Shown: one piece after another, positions 38,385-47,677 of the stretch
Layout of the letters: each line of letters starts with the position of its first letter
How positions within the stretch are numbered: position 1 is the stretch's first letter
Assembly: GCA_900110975.1 (NCBI GenBank)
Contig: FOFK01000004.1
Coordinates: 31,291 to 95,290 of the forward strand
DNA from: Lachnospiraceae bacterium RM5
GTDB lineage: Bacteria; Bacillota; Clostridia; Lachnospirales; Lachnospiraceae
Reading direction: 5' to 3'
DNA: 64,000 bases
Position numbers and translations under genes: made by a program
The notes under the pieces: generated by a model
Told to the model about the DNA's origin: nothing
Seen by the model: only the letters and a program-made list of their open reading frames with translations
The model's database searches: none

Positions 38385-38437
38385 TGCTGTTTGAAAACTT
38401 TTGGGAAATGTGAAAATAAAGATTGGAGATGATTGAT

Positions 38438-40114
38438 ATGAAACGAAAAATATTTATTTATATGTTAATATCCATGATGTTTGGAAGCCTTACATTATCG
38501 GGATGTTCTTTAAGTAAGAATGCAGGTAATTCATCAAAAACTTCTGCTGTAAGTGAGACTGATTCTGAAGATAATAATTCGGATGATAGTGATTATGTTG
38601 TTACAGAATCATTTGAGGTAAGTCCTGATTTAAGTAATGAAGAATTAGATGATACCTTTGATAAAGCTGAATGCATAGTTATTGAACTTAATGATGATGC
38701 AGTTAGTGCTGATAAAGGCGTAACAGTAGATGGAACAAAGATAACCATTACAAAAGGTGGAAATTATTATTTTACAGGAACTTTATCAGATGGATGTATT
38801 GTTGTTGATAGTGAAGATGATGAAATAGTAAGACTTATTTTTGATGATGTAGATATTACATCTAAAGACCAGTCTCCATTTTTTATAAAACAGGCAGAAG
38901 AAACAATTATTACTTTAGCTTCTGATTCTGAAAATTCTTTTACTGACGCAAGTGAATATACAGGAAGTGAAGTTGTAACGGAAGATGATTCTGTAGAACC
39001 TAATGCATGTATATACAGCAAAGATGATTTAACTATAAATGGAAGCGGCTCTTTAACTGTAAATGGTAATTATAATAATGGTATACAGACAAAAGATGAT
39101 CTTATTATCGTAAGTGGTGACATTACAGTAAATGCAGCAGGCAGTGCAATAAAAGGAAAAGATTCAGTAACTGTTATGGATGGTAACCTTGTTTTAGATT
39201 CAACAGATGATGGTATAAAATCAACCAGAGATAATAAAGATGGAAAAGGTTATGTTTATATTGGTGGTGGAAAGATAAATATAACTACAGACGAAGATGG
39301 AATAAATTCTGCGACATGTGTAGTGATAGACGGTGGAAATTTAAGTATTTCTGCAGGTGATGATGGAATACATGGTGATATTTCATTAACCATTAATGGA
39401 GGGAATATTAATGTATTAGAAAGTTATGAAGGGTTTGAAGCTACTGAAATAACAATAAATGATGGCAGAGTTTTAATTAATGCAAGTGATGATGGAATGA
39501 ATGCCACTGTAGGTATTACAGATGAAAATGAGGAAAGTGACTCAGGTAATAACTTTAAGGGTGGCGGTATGATGGATGCCGAGGAAGGTGCAATACTTAC
39601 AATAAATGGTGGATATGTATATGTAAATGCATCAGGTGACGGTCTTGATACAAATGGATATATGTACATCAATGGTGGAGAAATATATGTCGATGGGCCA
39701 ACAAGTAATGGTGACGGTTCTCTTGATTATGGAATTGATTTAAAAGTAACAGGAGGAACTGTGTTATCAGTTGGAAGCATGGGAATGGTTGAGCCACCGA
39801 CATCATCTTCAACACAAAATTGTTTTGTAATAGGATTATCAATGAGTTACGGTGGCGGAAGTACTATGACTATTGTGGACTCTGATGGAAATGAGATATT
39901 AAATTTTACCCCTAAGAAAACATTCCAATCAGTAATTTTTTCTTCATCAGAAATTGAATCCGGAAAAACATATACTGTATTAGTTGATGGAGAAGAGGAT
40001 GTGGAATTTACTGCCTCTGATATTATTACAAATGCAGGAGAATCAAGTGGTGGGATGGCCGGCTTTGGAGGCAGAGGTGGTAATATGAGAGAGAATCAGG
40101 GTATGAATCAGTAG
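38438..40114 (+). CDS. Cthe_2159-like beta-helix lipoprotein (carbohydrate-binding domain protein)
   Basis: A 558-residue exported lipoprotein: signal peptide with lipobox LSGC at Cys23, then a Ser/Asp-rich linker. Residues about 75-170 (IELNDDAV, then a GGNYYFTGTLSDG strand) and the repeated DDGI turns (TDDGIKSTRDNKDG, DEDGINSA, GDDGIHG, SDDGMNA, SGDGLDTNG) are the pattern of the Cthe_2159 (DUF4353) right-handed beta-helix family. The Clostridium thermocellum member binds cellulose and polygalacturonate. The Asp-rich turns suggest calcium binding. The C-terminus is Gly/Met-rich. GGAG 9 nt before the ATG fixes the start. A surface role in pectin or cellulose capture is inferred. Confidence 0.8.
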   Translation: MKRKIFIYMLISMMFGSLTLSGCSLSKNAGNSSKTSAVSETDSEDNNSDDSDYVVTESFEVSPDLSNEELDDTFDKAECIVIELNDDAVSADKGVTVDGTKITITKGGNYYFTGTLSDGCIVVDSEDDEIVRLIFDDVDITSKDQSPFFIKQAEETIITLASDSENSFTDASEYTGSEVVTEDDSVEPNACIYSKDDLTINGSGSLTVNGNYNNGIQTKDDLIIVSGDITVNAAGSAIKGKDSVTVMDGNLVLDSTDDGIKSTRDNKDGKGYVYIGGGKINITTDEDGINSATCVVIDGGNLSISAGDDGIHGDISLTINGGNINVLESYEGFEATEITINDGRVLINASDDGMNATVGITDENEESDSGNNFKGGGMMDAEEGAILTINGGYVYVNASGDGLDTNGYMYINGGEIYVDGPTSNGDGSLDYGIDLKVTGGTVLSVGSMGMVEPPTSSSTQNCFVIGLSMSYGGGSTMTIVDSDGNEILNFTPKKTFQSVIFSSSEIESGKTYTVLVDGEEDVEFTASDIITNAGESSGGMAGFGGRGGNMRENQGMNQ

Positions 40115-40177
40115 TTGTACATATAATTGAAAAATCTATATAATCATATAAAAATTGTTTATTTATAAAAAGAAATG

Positions 40178-40186
40178 TGTTATATT
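40178..40186 (+). promoter_or_regulatory. Extended -10 promoter upstream of purA
   Basis: TGT followed by TATATT at 40181-40186 forms an extended -10. The -35 region is weak. Predicted leader about 90 nt. Confidence 0.45.
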
Positions 40187-40194
40187 AGCTATGT

Positions 40195-40230
40195 ATGTGT
40201 AAAAACGTAAGCTTTATGGCACATTTTTTT
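40195..40230 (+). promoter_or_regulatory. Possible attenuator hairpin in the purA leader
   Basis: ATGTG (40195-40199) pairs with CACAT (40220-40224), and TAAA with TTTA inside, then seven T. It lies between the purA promoter and its start codon, so it could be a leader terminator; the stem is short. Confidence 0.35.
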
Positions 40231-40284
40231 GCTTATTAAAATTTTAGCATAATATATTATGAGATATACAAGGAGGTTGCTTAA

Positions 40285-41562
40285 ATGGTAAGAGCAATTG
40301 TTGGTGCATGCTGGGGTGATGAAGGAAAAGGAAAAATCACTGATATGCTTGCAAAAGATTCAGATATTGTTATTAGATTTCAGGGTGGAAGTAATGCAGG
40401 ACATACTATAATAAATGATTATGGAAAGTTTGCTTTACATTTATTACCATCAGGAGTTTTTTATGATCATACAACATCCGTTATCGGAAATGGTGTTGCT
40501 CTTAATATTCCTAAGCTTCTTGAGGAACTTAATGATTTAGTATCAAAGGGTGTTCCAATGCCAAAGATTAAGGTTTCTGACAGAGCACAGATTCTTATGC
40601 CTTATCATATTTTATTTGATCAGTATGAAGAGGAAAGACTTGGTGGAAAAGCTTTTGGTTCAACAAAGTCAGGAATAGCTCCATTTTATTCAGATAAATA
40701 TGCAAAGATTGGTTTCCAGGTTTCAGAATTATTTGATGATGAAGTATTAGAGGAGAAAGTTGAAAGAGTATGTGAACAGAAGAATATTATCTTAGAGCAT
40801 ATGTATCATAAGCCTCTTATTGATCCTAAGGAATTATTAGATACACTTCATGAATATAGAGAAATGATTAAACCTTTCGTTTGCGATACAGTTACATTTA
40901 TCAGAGAAGCATTAAATGATGGAAAAAATATATTATTAGAAGGACAGCTTGGTTCATTAAAAGATACTGATTTTGGTATTTATCCAATGGTTACTTCTTC
41001 ATCTACTCTTGCAGCATATGGTGCAGTAGGAGCAGGTATCCCACCATATGAGATAAAAGAAATCGTTACTGTTGTTAAAGCATATTCTTCAGCAGTAGGT
41101 GCAGGTGAATTTGTCAGTGAAATTCATGATGAAAAAGAAGCTGATGAAATGAGAAAACACGGTGGAGATAAGGGTGAATACGGTGCAACAACCGGAAGAC
41201 CTAGAAGAATGGGTTGGTTTGATGCTGTTGCTTCAAGATATGGATGTAAAGTACAGGGTGCTACAAATGCAGTATTAACTGTTGTTGATGCACTTGGATA
41301 TCTTAAAGAACTTAAGGTATGTGTAGGATATGAAATTGATGGAAAGGTTACAAAAGACTTCCCAACTACAGTAAATCTTAAGAAAGCAAAACCAGTATAT
41401 GAAACACTTCCTGGATGGGAATGTGATATCCGTGGAATTAAGGAATATGATAAATTACCTGAGAACTGCAGAAAATATATAGAGTTTATCGAAAAGGAAA
41501 TTGAAGTACCAATTACAATGGTATCTAACGGACCTGGAAGAGATGAAATTATCTATAGATAA
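40285..41562 (+). CDS. purA: Adenylosuccinate synthetase
   Basis: First committed step of AMP synthesis: IMP, aspartate and GTP give adenylosuccinate. The 425 residues include the GTP P-loop GDEGKGK (11-17) with catalytic Asp12, the GSNAGHTI loop with the catalytic His, the STLAAYGA-type IMP-binding stretch and TTGRPRRMGWFD near residue 305, with the GTP-binding region behind it. AAGGAGG precedes the ATG. A monocistronic unit with its own promoter and a long downstream hairpin. Confidence 0.96.
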   Translation: MVRAIVGACWGDEGKGKITDMLAKDSDIVIRFQGGSNAGHTIINDYGKFALHLLPSGVFYDHTTSVIGNGVALNIPKLLEELNDLVSKGVPMPKIKVSDRAQILMPYHILFDQYEEERLGGKAFGSTKSGIAPFYSDKYAKIGFQVSELFDDEVLEEKVERVCEQKNIILEHMYHKPLIDPKELLDTLHEYREMIKPFVCDTVTFIREALNDGKNILLEGQLGSLKDTDFGIYPMVTSSSTLAAYGAVGAGIPPYEIKEIVTVVKAYSSAVGAGEFVSEIHDEKEADEMRKHGGDKGEYGATTGRPRRMGWFDAVASRYGCKVQGATNAVLTVVDALGYLKELKVCVGYEIDGKVTKDFPTTVNLKKAKPVYETLPGWECDIRGIKEYDKLPENCRKYIEFIEKEIEVPITMVSNGPGRDEIIYR

Positions 41563-41580
41563 TCTTATGTGATTAATTTA

Positions 41581-41627
41581 ATATGGATTCTTATGGGTTA
41601 TATAAGATAACCTGTAAGAATCCATAT
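41581..41627. terminator. Long hairpin after purA
   Basis: A perfect 13-bp stem (ATATGGATTCTTA at 41581-41593 with 41615-41627) with an inner GGTTAT/ATAACC stem. A T-run appears about 8 nt further on, so it may serve as a terminator for purA. Confidence 0.6.
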
Positions 41628-41639
41628 ATGAATCAGTTT

Positions 41640-41873
41640 TTAATTATCTTTTTTAGAATAATTCTTAATTACTTTTGCAAGCCAGAGAATTAAATAAAGC
41701 ATTATTGGAATGAAAAATGTTGCAAATAATGCTGCATCAAAGAAAGCTTTAGTGTAGTGATTATTCATTAGAGATAGTACAAATGTTGTAATATACAATA
41801 ATAATATTAATGCAATTAAAGCTATTGAAATTATTTTTTTAAAAGTCGATGGTTTGTTACTTTGTTCGTTCAT
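41640..41873 (-). CDS. Small two-helix membrane protein, unknown function
   Basis: A 77-residue protein with two hydrophobic helices (about 14-34 and 42-65) and a charged C-terminal tail. I do not recognise it. The start at 41873 (MNEQSNKPS) has AAGGAG 7 nt upstream; the frame is open 20 codons further up but without a ribosome site. It is convergent with purA and divergent from the SEC-C gene. Confidence 0.65.
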   Translation of the reverse strand: MNEQSNKPSTFKKIISIALIALILLLYITTFVLSLMNNHYTKAFFDAALFATFFIPIMLYLILWLAKVIKNYSKKDN

Positions 41874-41981
41874 AAGTATGCTCCTTAAATATTTTGTAAT
41901 TAAGATTATAAATTTAATAATCTGATTAGACAATAGAAAAATAAATATAAAATTATAATATAATCCGGAGGAATGATTAAA

Positions 41982-42524
41982 ATGTCAGATACACAAAATA
42001 ACATAAATGAAGAAGAAAATAAATTATCTTTATTAGATACATGGAGAAATATTGCTTATAATACAAATCAGTCAAAACAGCAGTATGACAGATTATGGGC
42101 AAATTATTTTACTCTTGAAAAAGGAATTTATGAAGATATTCTTAAAGATCCTGAAACAGTTGTTAAGGGAACTGTAAAAGAATTGGCAGAGAAATTTAAT
42201 GTTGAACTTCTTATTATGGTTGGATTCTTAGATGGCATTAATGATAGCTTAAAAGAACAAAATCCAATCGAAGAAATGACAGAAGATACAGTTGTTAATC
42301 TTGGATATGACAAAGAATTATTATACAAAAATATGGTTGAAGCAAAGGCAGAATGGTTATATACACTTAAGGAATGGGATGCTTTAATTGATGAAGACAG
42401 AAGAAAAGAACTTTATAAAGAGCAGAAATCTTCACATACTGTAGTAAAAGAAAAGAAGATTGGAAGAAATGATCCATGTCCTTGTGGAAGCGGTAAGAAA
42501 TATAAAAAATGTTGTGGTAGATAA
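41982..42524 (+). CDS. SEC-C motif protein
   Basis: A 180-residue soluble protein ending in a SEC-C zinc motif, with [20 protein letters not shown] as its last 20 residues ([13 protein letters not shown] form). The same motif occurs at the end of SecA, where it binds zinc and SecB. The N-terminal part is acidic and helical and I cannot assign it. GGAGG at 41967-41971 supports the ATG at 41982; an earlier ATG at 41973 is too close. It may assist protein handling or export, by analogy only. Confidence 0.8.
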   Translation: MSDTQNNINEEENKLSLLDTWRNIAYNTNQSKQQYDRLWANYFTLEKGIYEDILKDPETVVKGTVKELAEKFNVELLIMVGFLDGINDSLKEQNPIEEMTEDTVVNLGYDKELLYKNMVEAKAEWLYTLKEWDALIDEDRRKELYKEQKSSHTVVKEKKIGRNDPCPCGSGKKYKKCCGR

Positions 42525-42535
42525 GAAATTGATTT

Positions 42536-42563
42536 AAGGACTAACATATATGTGTTAGTCCTT
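42536..42563 (+). terminator. Hairpin after the SEC-C gene
   Basis: AAGGACTAACA (42536-42546) pairs with TGTTAGTCCTT (42553-42563) around a 6-nt loop; weakly T-rich sequence follows. It ends 26 nt before the first yfhO-like start. Confidence 0.7.
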
Positions 42564-42589
42564 GTTTAATTTAATTAAGGAGTGAAAAA

Positions 42590-45229
42590 ATGAATAAAGC
42601 AAAAAAAATAATTAATGAAACATATTTATATGTATTGGCATTTATTATTCCGGTAATAATTTTATTATTTGTTTTCAATATTAATAATATTTATCCGTTT
42701 GGTAGTTATACATTTATAAGAAGTGATTTGAGGTCACAAAATTTCCCGTTTTTTTTAGATTGGCAGAGAAAATTACAAAGTGGAGAATTAACAGATTATT
42801 CATGGAATGCTGGACTTGGATTTGATTACTTTCCGCATTTTTGTTATAACCTTACTTCATTTTCAAATGTTTTGTTGTTGCTTAATATTAAGATAAAGGA
42901 TTATATTTTTATTATTTTTCTTATAAAAACTGCACTAGCTTCTAATTCCTTCTTTTTCTATTTAAAAAAGAAATATAATGAAAAAAATATTTTGATGGTA
43001 GTTTTTTCTGTATGCTATGCAATGTGTGCGTATAATTTGAGTATTAATAGTGTAGCAATAATTTGGATGGATATTTTTTTGTTATTTCCTATTTTGATTT
43101 TGTTGTTAGAAAGAGGAATATATAAAGGAAAATATGGATTGTATTGCATAATATTAGCGTATATGATTTATTCAAATTTTTATATGGGATTAATTGTATG
43201 TATATTTATTGCAGTGATATATTTGATAAATTTTATTTTTGATTATAATAATATAAAAAATAAATTTAAAAATTTTATAAGATTTTCTATATATTCATTA
43301 TTATCTGTTTTTATGTCAGCTATTGTTATTGTACCAGTAGGACGCTGGATGATGAAGACGTCAATAGTTGGCGAAAAAGTTGGAAGTATAGTATTGCCTG
43401 ATTTAAATATAATTGATGTTATGCGTAAAAGTTTGATTATATCAATAAATGCACCTATGGACTATTATCCTATTTTATATTGTTCAGTGTTATCATTAAT
43501 TATGGTGAGCATTTATTTTTTTAGTGATAAAGTGGTTTTAAAAGATAAAATAAAAAATGGATTAATAATTTTATTGTTTTCTATATCTTTTTTTAATAAA
43601 TATGTAATGTTCTTTTTTAGTGGATTTCATATTACAAGGGGATATTATTTTAGATATAATTATATTCTTGTGTTCTTTATTTTATGTATGTCATATAAGG
43701 CGATTAAAGACATTAGTGAAATACAGGATGCTAATTATTTATTAGCTATTTTATTTGCAATAGCATATGTTATTGTGACATGGAAAATTAATAAGAAAAG
43801 TGATATTTATTCTTTAAAATCAGTTTATTTATCATTATTTTTTATAATATTGTATATATGTATTTTTATTATATTAAGATGGAGAAATAGTACTAAAAAA
43901 ATTTTATTTTATATCTTGCTTGTATGTATTTCTTTTGAATTTTATATAAATTCAAGGGATACATTTGTATTTGTTGAACAGGTATATACATTAAATGAAG
44001 AAGTTAATTTGAAAAAAAATAATAAAGACGATGATAAATTTTACAGAACAATTTTGGATTCGGATTTTTTGAAATATTCGGTTGAAAATGAGGGATTACT
44101 TTATAATGTGTATTCTTTGGATTCTTTTTCTGCTATACAAGATAAAAATATTATAGAATTTTATGAAAATGTTGGTATGATGAATTCAGGACATAATACA
44201 AATAATTTAATAACTAATATAGGTAATACGGCATTTATTAGAAGTATTTTGTCTGTAAAAAATGTTTATAATTTGGGTGAATATAAATTTCCATTTGATA
44301 AGTTAAATAATATTTCCTTAGATGATAAATTTGAATTAAAGGAAGTTATGGAACAGAAATATTATGAAAATGAAAATTTAGAAATGATTGATGAAAATGT
44401 CAAAATATCAAAATATAATACAAGATCATTGTTGGAAAATAAGTATGTTTTTTCTTTGGGTTATTTAGTGGATACTTCGGTTAAATCATTTGACTTTGTA
44501 GAAGATGAACCTATAGTAAATATTAATAATTTATATAAAAAGATTTCTGGTGAAAACGATATTTTATATGATGAACTATATGTATATAATCTTGATATAG
44601 AAAAAACTGATTATAAGAAGGGATATGTAAAAGAAACCACTATGGATAGAGATGCTGATCTGTATTTTTCTTTTGGGAAAAATTATCCAATCACATATGA
44701 TGTTTTATATTCAATTGTTGATAATGATGGTAATGTTAATAAGTATTCAACTAAATATTACAATGCTATTATTCAAATAAGTAATTTAAAAAAGGGTGAA
44801 AAGGTAAGGGTGTTTATACCAAAAGGATTATCAGTTGATTTGAAAATGTATGCTGATAATAATGTATCAATGGAGAAGTGTTATAATAATTTAAAGGATG
44901 GATTTTTAAAAATTTCATCATTTAAAAATGATGAAATAAAAGGTAGTATATACGCAAAAAAAGATGAATATATGTTTATGTCTATACCATATGATGATGG
45001 TTGGCGGGTTTACGTTGATGGGAAAAGGGTAAAAACAGAAAAAATGTTTAATGCATTTATTTCGGTACCTATGAGTAAAGGAAAACATAATATTGTTATG
45101 CGATTTGTATCGCCTGCTAAAAAAATGGGATTAATAATATCATTAGTTTCTATTTTTATATTTATATTGCTTTCAATATATGATTTGAAAAAATATAATA
45201 ATGGTATAAACAATACAGAAGAAAAATAA
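42590..45229 (+). CDS. YfhO-family membrane protein (GT-C-like), copy 1
   Basis: An 879-residue membrane protein of the YfhO family: about a dozen hydrophobic helices in the first 460 residues, then a large extracytoplasmic region, then a final helix near 850. The first loop (FIRSDLRSQNFPFF) carries the acidic residues typical of GT-C glycosyltransferases. Near the end, YDDGWRVYVDGKRV matches the family's conserved C-terminal domain. In Bacillus subtilis YfhO works with the polyprenyl-phosphate sugar transferase CsbB to decorate lipoteichoic acid outside the cell. A paralog lies at 52747 on the far side of the heptose genes. AAGGAG precedes the ATG. Confidence 0.85.
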   Translation: MNKAKKIINETYLYVLAFIIPVIILLFVFNINNIYPFGSYTFIRSDLRSQNFPFFLDWQRKLQSGELTDYSWNAGLGFDYFPHFCYNLTSFSNVLLLLNIKIKDYIFIIFLIKTALASNSFFFYLKKKYNEKNILMVVFSVCYAMCAYNLSINSVAIIWMDIFLLFPILILLLERGIYKGKYGLYCIILAYMIYSNFYMGLIVCIFIAVIYLINFIFDYNNIKNKFKNFIRFSIYSLLSVFMSAIVIVPVGRWMMKTSIVGEKVGSIVLPDLNIIDVMRKSLIISINAPMDYYPILYCSVLSLIMVSIYFFSDKVVLKDKIKNGLIILLFSISFFNKYVMFFFSGFHITRGYYFRYNYILVFFILCMSYKAIKDISEIQDANYLLAILFAIAYVIVTWKINKKSDIYSLKSVYLSLFFIILYICIFIILRWRNSTKKILFYILLVCISFEFYINSRDTFVFVEQVYTLNEEVNLKKNNKDDDKFYRTILDSDFLKYSVENEGLLYNVYSLDSFSAIQDKNIIEFYENVGMMNSGHNTNNLITNIGNTAFIRSILSVKNVYNLGEYKFPFDKLNNISLDDKFELKEVMEQKYYENENLEMIDENVKISKYNTRSLLENKYVFSLGYLVDTSVKSFDFVEDEPIVNINNLYKKISGENDILYDELYVYNLDIEKTDYKKGYVKETTMDRDADLYFSFGKNYPITYDVLYSIVDNDGNVNKYSTKYYNAIIQISNLKKGEKVRVFIPKGLSVDLKMYADNNVSMEKCYNNLKDGFLKISSFKNDEIKGSIYAKKDEYMFMSIPYDDGWRVYVDGKRVKTEKMFNAFISVPMSKGKHNIVMRFVSPAKKMGLIISLVSIFIFILLSIYDLKKYNNGINNTEEK

Positions 45230-45272
45230 TATATTATATGAGGTTTTTTGTATATGGAAAAGATATGATAAG

Positions 45273-45281
45273 TGATATAAT
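45273..45281 (+). promoter_or_regulatory. Extended -10 promoter of the heptose gene cluster
   Basis: TGA followed by TATAAT (45276-45281), an extended -10 box about 33 nt before the start codon at 45314. No good -35 box at 17 nt. It could drive the eight genes up to gmhA. Confidence 0.5.
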
Positions 45282-45313
45282 ATAAGTAAAATTATTGTGT
45301 TGTGAGGTGTTTT

Positions 45314-46594
45314 ATGAAGGTGATTATATTAGCGGGTGGTAAAGGTACGAGAATATCATCAGTAGCAAAAGACATACCGAAACCTATGATTAGTATATGT
45401 GGAAAACCTGTTTTAGAACGAGAGTTAATTAATTTAAGGAATCAAGGTTTTAAAGATTTTATTATTACGATAGGATATTTAGGGAATATTATAAAAGAAT
45501 ATTTTGGTAATGGAGAAAAATTTGGTATAAATATTAGATATTTTGAAGAAGAAATCCCATTAGGTACTGGTGGAGCATTAACATATTTAAAAGATGAATT
45601 AACTGAGGATTTTTTTGTTATAAATGGTGATTCTATAATGGATGTTGATTTGAATAGGATGCTAAATTATCACAAAAATAAAAAAGCGGATGTGACATTG
45701 TTAACGCATCCAAATGAACATCCATATGATAGTGCATTAATTATAGCTGATAAAAAAACAGGAAGAGTTTCTAAGTGGTTAAATAAAGAGGAACAACGTA
45801 ATATATATAAAAATAGGGTTAATGCTGGAATTCAAATTATTAATCCAAAGGTAATAAAAGATTTAGAAATTGGAAAAATGGATTTAGATCGAGATTTATT
45901 AAAACCGATAATAAAAAAGGGTAATGTATATTCATATGATTCATCTGAATACATAAAGGATATGGGTACCCCCGAACGATACAAAAAGGTTATTGATGAT
46001 GTGAAAAATGGTATAGTTAGCTTGAAAAATTTGAGAAACAAACAAAAAGCTATTTTTTTGGATAGAGATGGTACGTTGAATGTTTATAAGGGATTTATTA
46101 CAAATTATAATGACATTGAATTGATTGAAGGTGTGGCAAAAGCAATAAAAAAAATAAACGAGATGGGATATTTGGCGATTGTGATAACTAATCAGCCTGT
46201 TATTGCAAGGGGTGATTGCACGTTAGAAGAATTAGAAAAGATAAATAATAAACTTGAGACAGAACTGGGTTTAGCTGGTGCGTATTTGGATGATATATTT
46301 TTTTGTCCACACCATCCAGATAAAGGATTTTCGGGGGAAAGACCGGAATATAAAATTCAATGCAATTGTCGAAAGCCAAATAATGGATTGATTTTACAGG
46401 CAAAGGAAAAATATAATATAGATCTAAGTGAATCATATATGGTAGGTGATTCATTTGTTGATATAGAATTAGGGGAAAAAGTAGGATGCAAAAGTGTATA
46501 TGTTGGCAATGATGACATAGACGTTGATTGTTTGAAATTTAATTCATTATTTGAGTTTGTATGTAACGAGCTAGGAAAATTTGATAAAATATAA
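45314..46594 (+). CDS. Fused heptose 1-phosphate nucleotidyltransferase (HddC-like) and heptose bisphosphate phosphatase (GmhB-like)
   Basis: A 426-residue bifunctional protein. Residues 1-235 are a nucleotidyltransferase: LAGGKGTR at the N-terminus, PKPM, and NGDSIMDVD as metal site, as in HddC, which makes GDP-D-glycero-alpha-D-manno-heptose. Residues about 246-426 are a HAD phosphatase like GmhB, with nucleophile Asp250 and Asp252 (LDRDGTLN), ITNQ, and the zinc ligands of GmhB in CPHHP and CNCRKP. Steps three and four of the GDP-heptose pathway are thus joined. An in-frame GTG at 45302 is an alternative start; GAGGTG favours 45314. The heptose specificity rests on neighbouring gmhA- and hddA-like genes. 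Confidence 0.85.
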   Translation: MKVIILAGGKGTRISSVAKDIPKPMISICGKPVLERELINLRNQGFKDFIITIGYLGNIIKEYFGNGEKFGINIRYFEEEIPLGTGGALTYLKDELTEDFFVINGDSIMDVDLNRMLNYHKNKKADVTLLTHPNEHPYDSALIIADKKTGRVSKWLNKEEQRNIYKNRVNAGIQIINPKVIKDLEIGKMDLDRDLLKPIIKKGNVYSYDSSEYIKDMGTPERYKKVIDDVKNGIVSLKNLRNKQKAIFLDRDGTLNVYKGFITNYNDIELIEGVAKAIKKINEMGYLAIVITNQPVIARGDCTLEELEKINNKLETELGLAGAYLDDIFFCPHHPDKGFSGERPEYKIQCNCRKPNNGLILQAKEKYNIDLSESYMVGDSFVDIELGEKVGCKSVYVGNDDIDVDCLKFNSLFEFVCNELGKFDKI

Positions 46595-46608
46595 GGAGAA
46601 GTTGTTGT

Positions 46609-47643
46609 ATGGTTATAACAAAAACACCTTTTAGAATGTCTTTTTTTGGTGGAGGGACAGATTACAAAGAGTTTTATGAAAAATATGGTGGAAGTGTTTT
46701 GTCAACCTCAATAGATAAGTATTGTTATGTAACAGTTACACATTTGCCTAGATTTTTTGATTATTCTAATCAGGTAACATATGGAATTATTGAAAGAACA
46801 AATTCAACCAACGAGATAAAACATCCAGCTGTGAGAAATGCAATGGAATATTTAGATATGCATGAGTTAAGAATTGTATATGAGGCTGAACTTCCTGCAA
46901 GGTCTGGATTAGGGAGCAGTAGTGCTTTTGCTGTTGGAATGTTGAATGCTTTTTATTCACTTAAAGGAAAATATGTGGATAAAAGAAAACTTGCTGATGA
47001 TGCCATTTACCTTGAAAGAATATTGTGTAATGAAAGTGGAGGAATACAGGATCAGATTGCAGTATCTTTTGGTGGATTTAACAGAATAGATTTTAGCATT
47101 GATGGATATAAAATATCACCAGTTATTATATCTAAAGAAAAATTAGAAAATTTAAATCAGAATTTAATGTTATTTTTTACAGGTTTTTCACGTATTTCAA
47201 GTGAAATAGCATTAGAACAAAAAAAAGCTACAAGTAATAAGACAAAAGAGTTGTTGGAAATGAAATCATTAGTTGATGAGGCACAAAAAATTATAACATC
47301 TAAAGAAGATATAAATGAATTTGGAAAACTGCTTGATTATACATGGAAATTAAAAAGGGGTATTTCAAATAGGATTTCAAATAATAGTATAGATGAGTTG
47401 TATAATAAAGGAATAAGTGCTGGTGCGTTAGGTGGAAAATTACTTGGTGCAGGTGGTGGCGGATTTATATTATTTTATGTTGAAAAAAATAAACAGGAAA
47501 GAGTTAAAGAGGCACTCAAAGATTTGTTGTATGTTCCGTTTTCTTTTGAAAATACAGGAACAAGTGTACTTTATTATAAAGCTGAAGATTTTGATATTGA
47601 TGAATATAAAAGAAGAGTAAATAAAAAAAATGAAAGGAACTAA
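46609..47643 (+). CDS. GHMP kinase, D-glycero-D-manno-heptose 7-phosphate kinase (HddA-like)
   Basis: A 344-residue sugar kinase of the GHMP family. The N-terminus TKTPFRMSFFGGGTDY is the HddA/sugar-kinase hallmark; the ATP loop is PARSGLGSSSAFAVG and motif 3 is GKLLGAGGGGFILFY. HddA phosphorylates heptose 7-phosphate at C1 to the 1,7-bisphosphate, the substrate for the GmhB-like domain encoded just upstream (14-nt gap). Fucokinase-type GHMP enzymes share this N-terminus, so the specificity is inferred from context. AAGGAG precedes the ATG. Confidence 0.85.
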   Translation: MVITKTPFRMSFFGGGTDYKEFYEKYGGSVLSTSIDKYCYVTVTHLPRFFDYSNQVTYGIIERTNSTNEIKHPAVRNAMEYLDMHELRIVYEAELPARSGLGSSSAFAVGMLNAFYSLKGKYVDKRKLADDAIYLERILCNESGGIQDQIAVSFGGFNRIDFSIDGYKISPVIISKEKLENLNQNLMLFFTGFSRISSEIALEQKKATSNKTKELLEMKSLVDEAQKIITSKEDINEFGKLLDYTWKLKRGISNRISNNSIDELYNKGISAGALGGKLLGAGGGGFILFYVEKNKQERVKEALKDLLYVPFSFENTGTSVLYYKAEDFDIDEYKRRVNKKNERN

Positions 47644-47664
47644 ATTTAGTATTCAACTAAATTT
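47642..47664 (+). other. Intercistronic hairpin after the HddA-like gene
   Basis: AAATTTAGT (47642-47650) and ACTAAATTT (47656-47664) form a perfect 9-bp stem with a 5-nt loop that overlaps the stop codon. No T-run follows, so termination is unlikely; it may shape mRNA stability or downstream initiation. Confidence 0.6.
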
Positions 47665-47677
47665 GATATGAAAAAAT

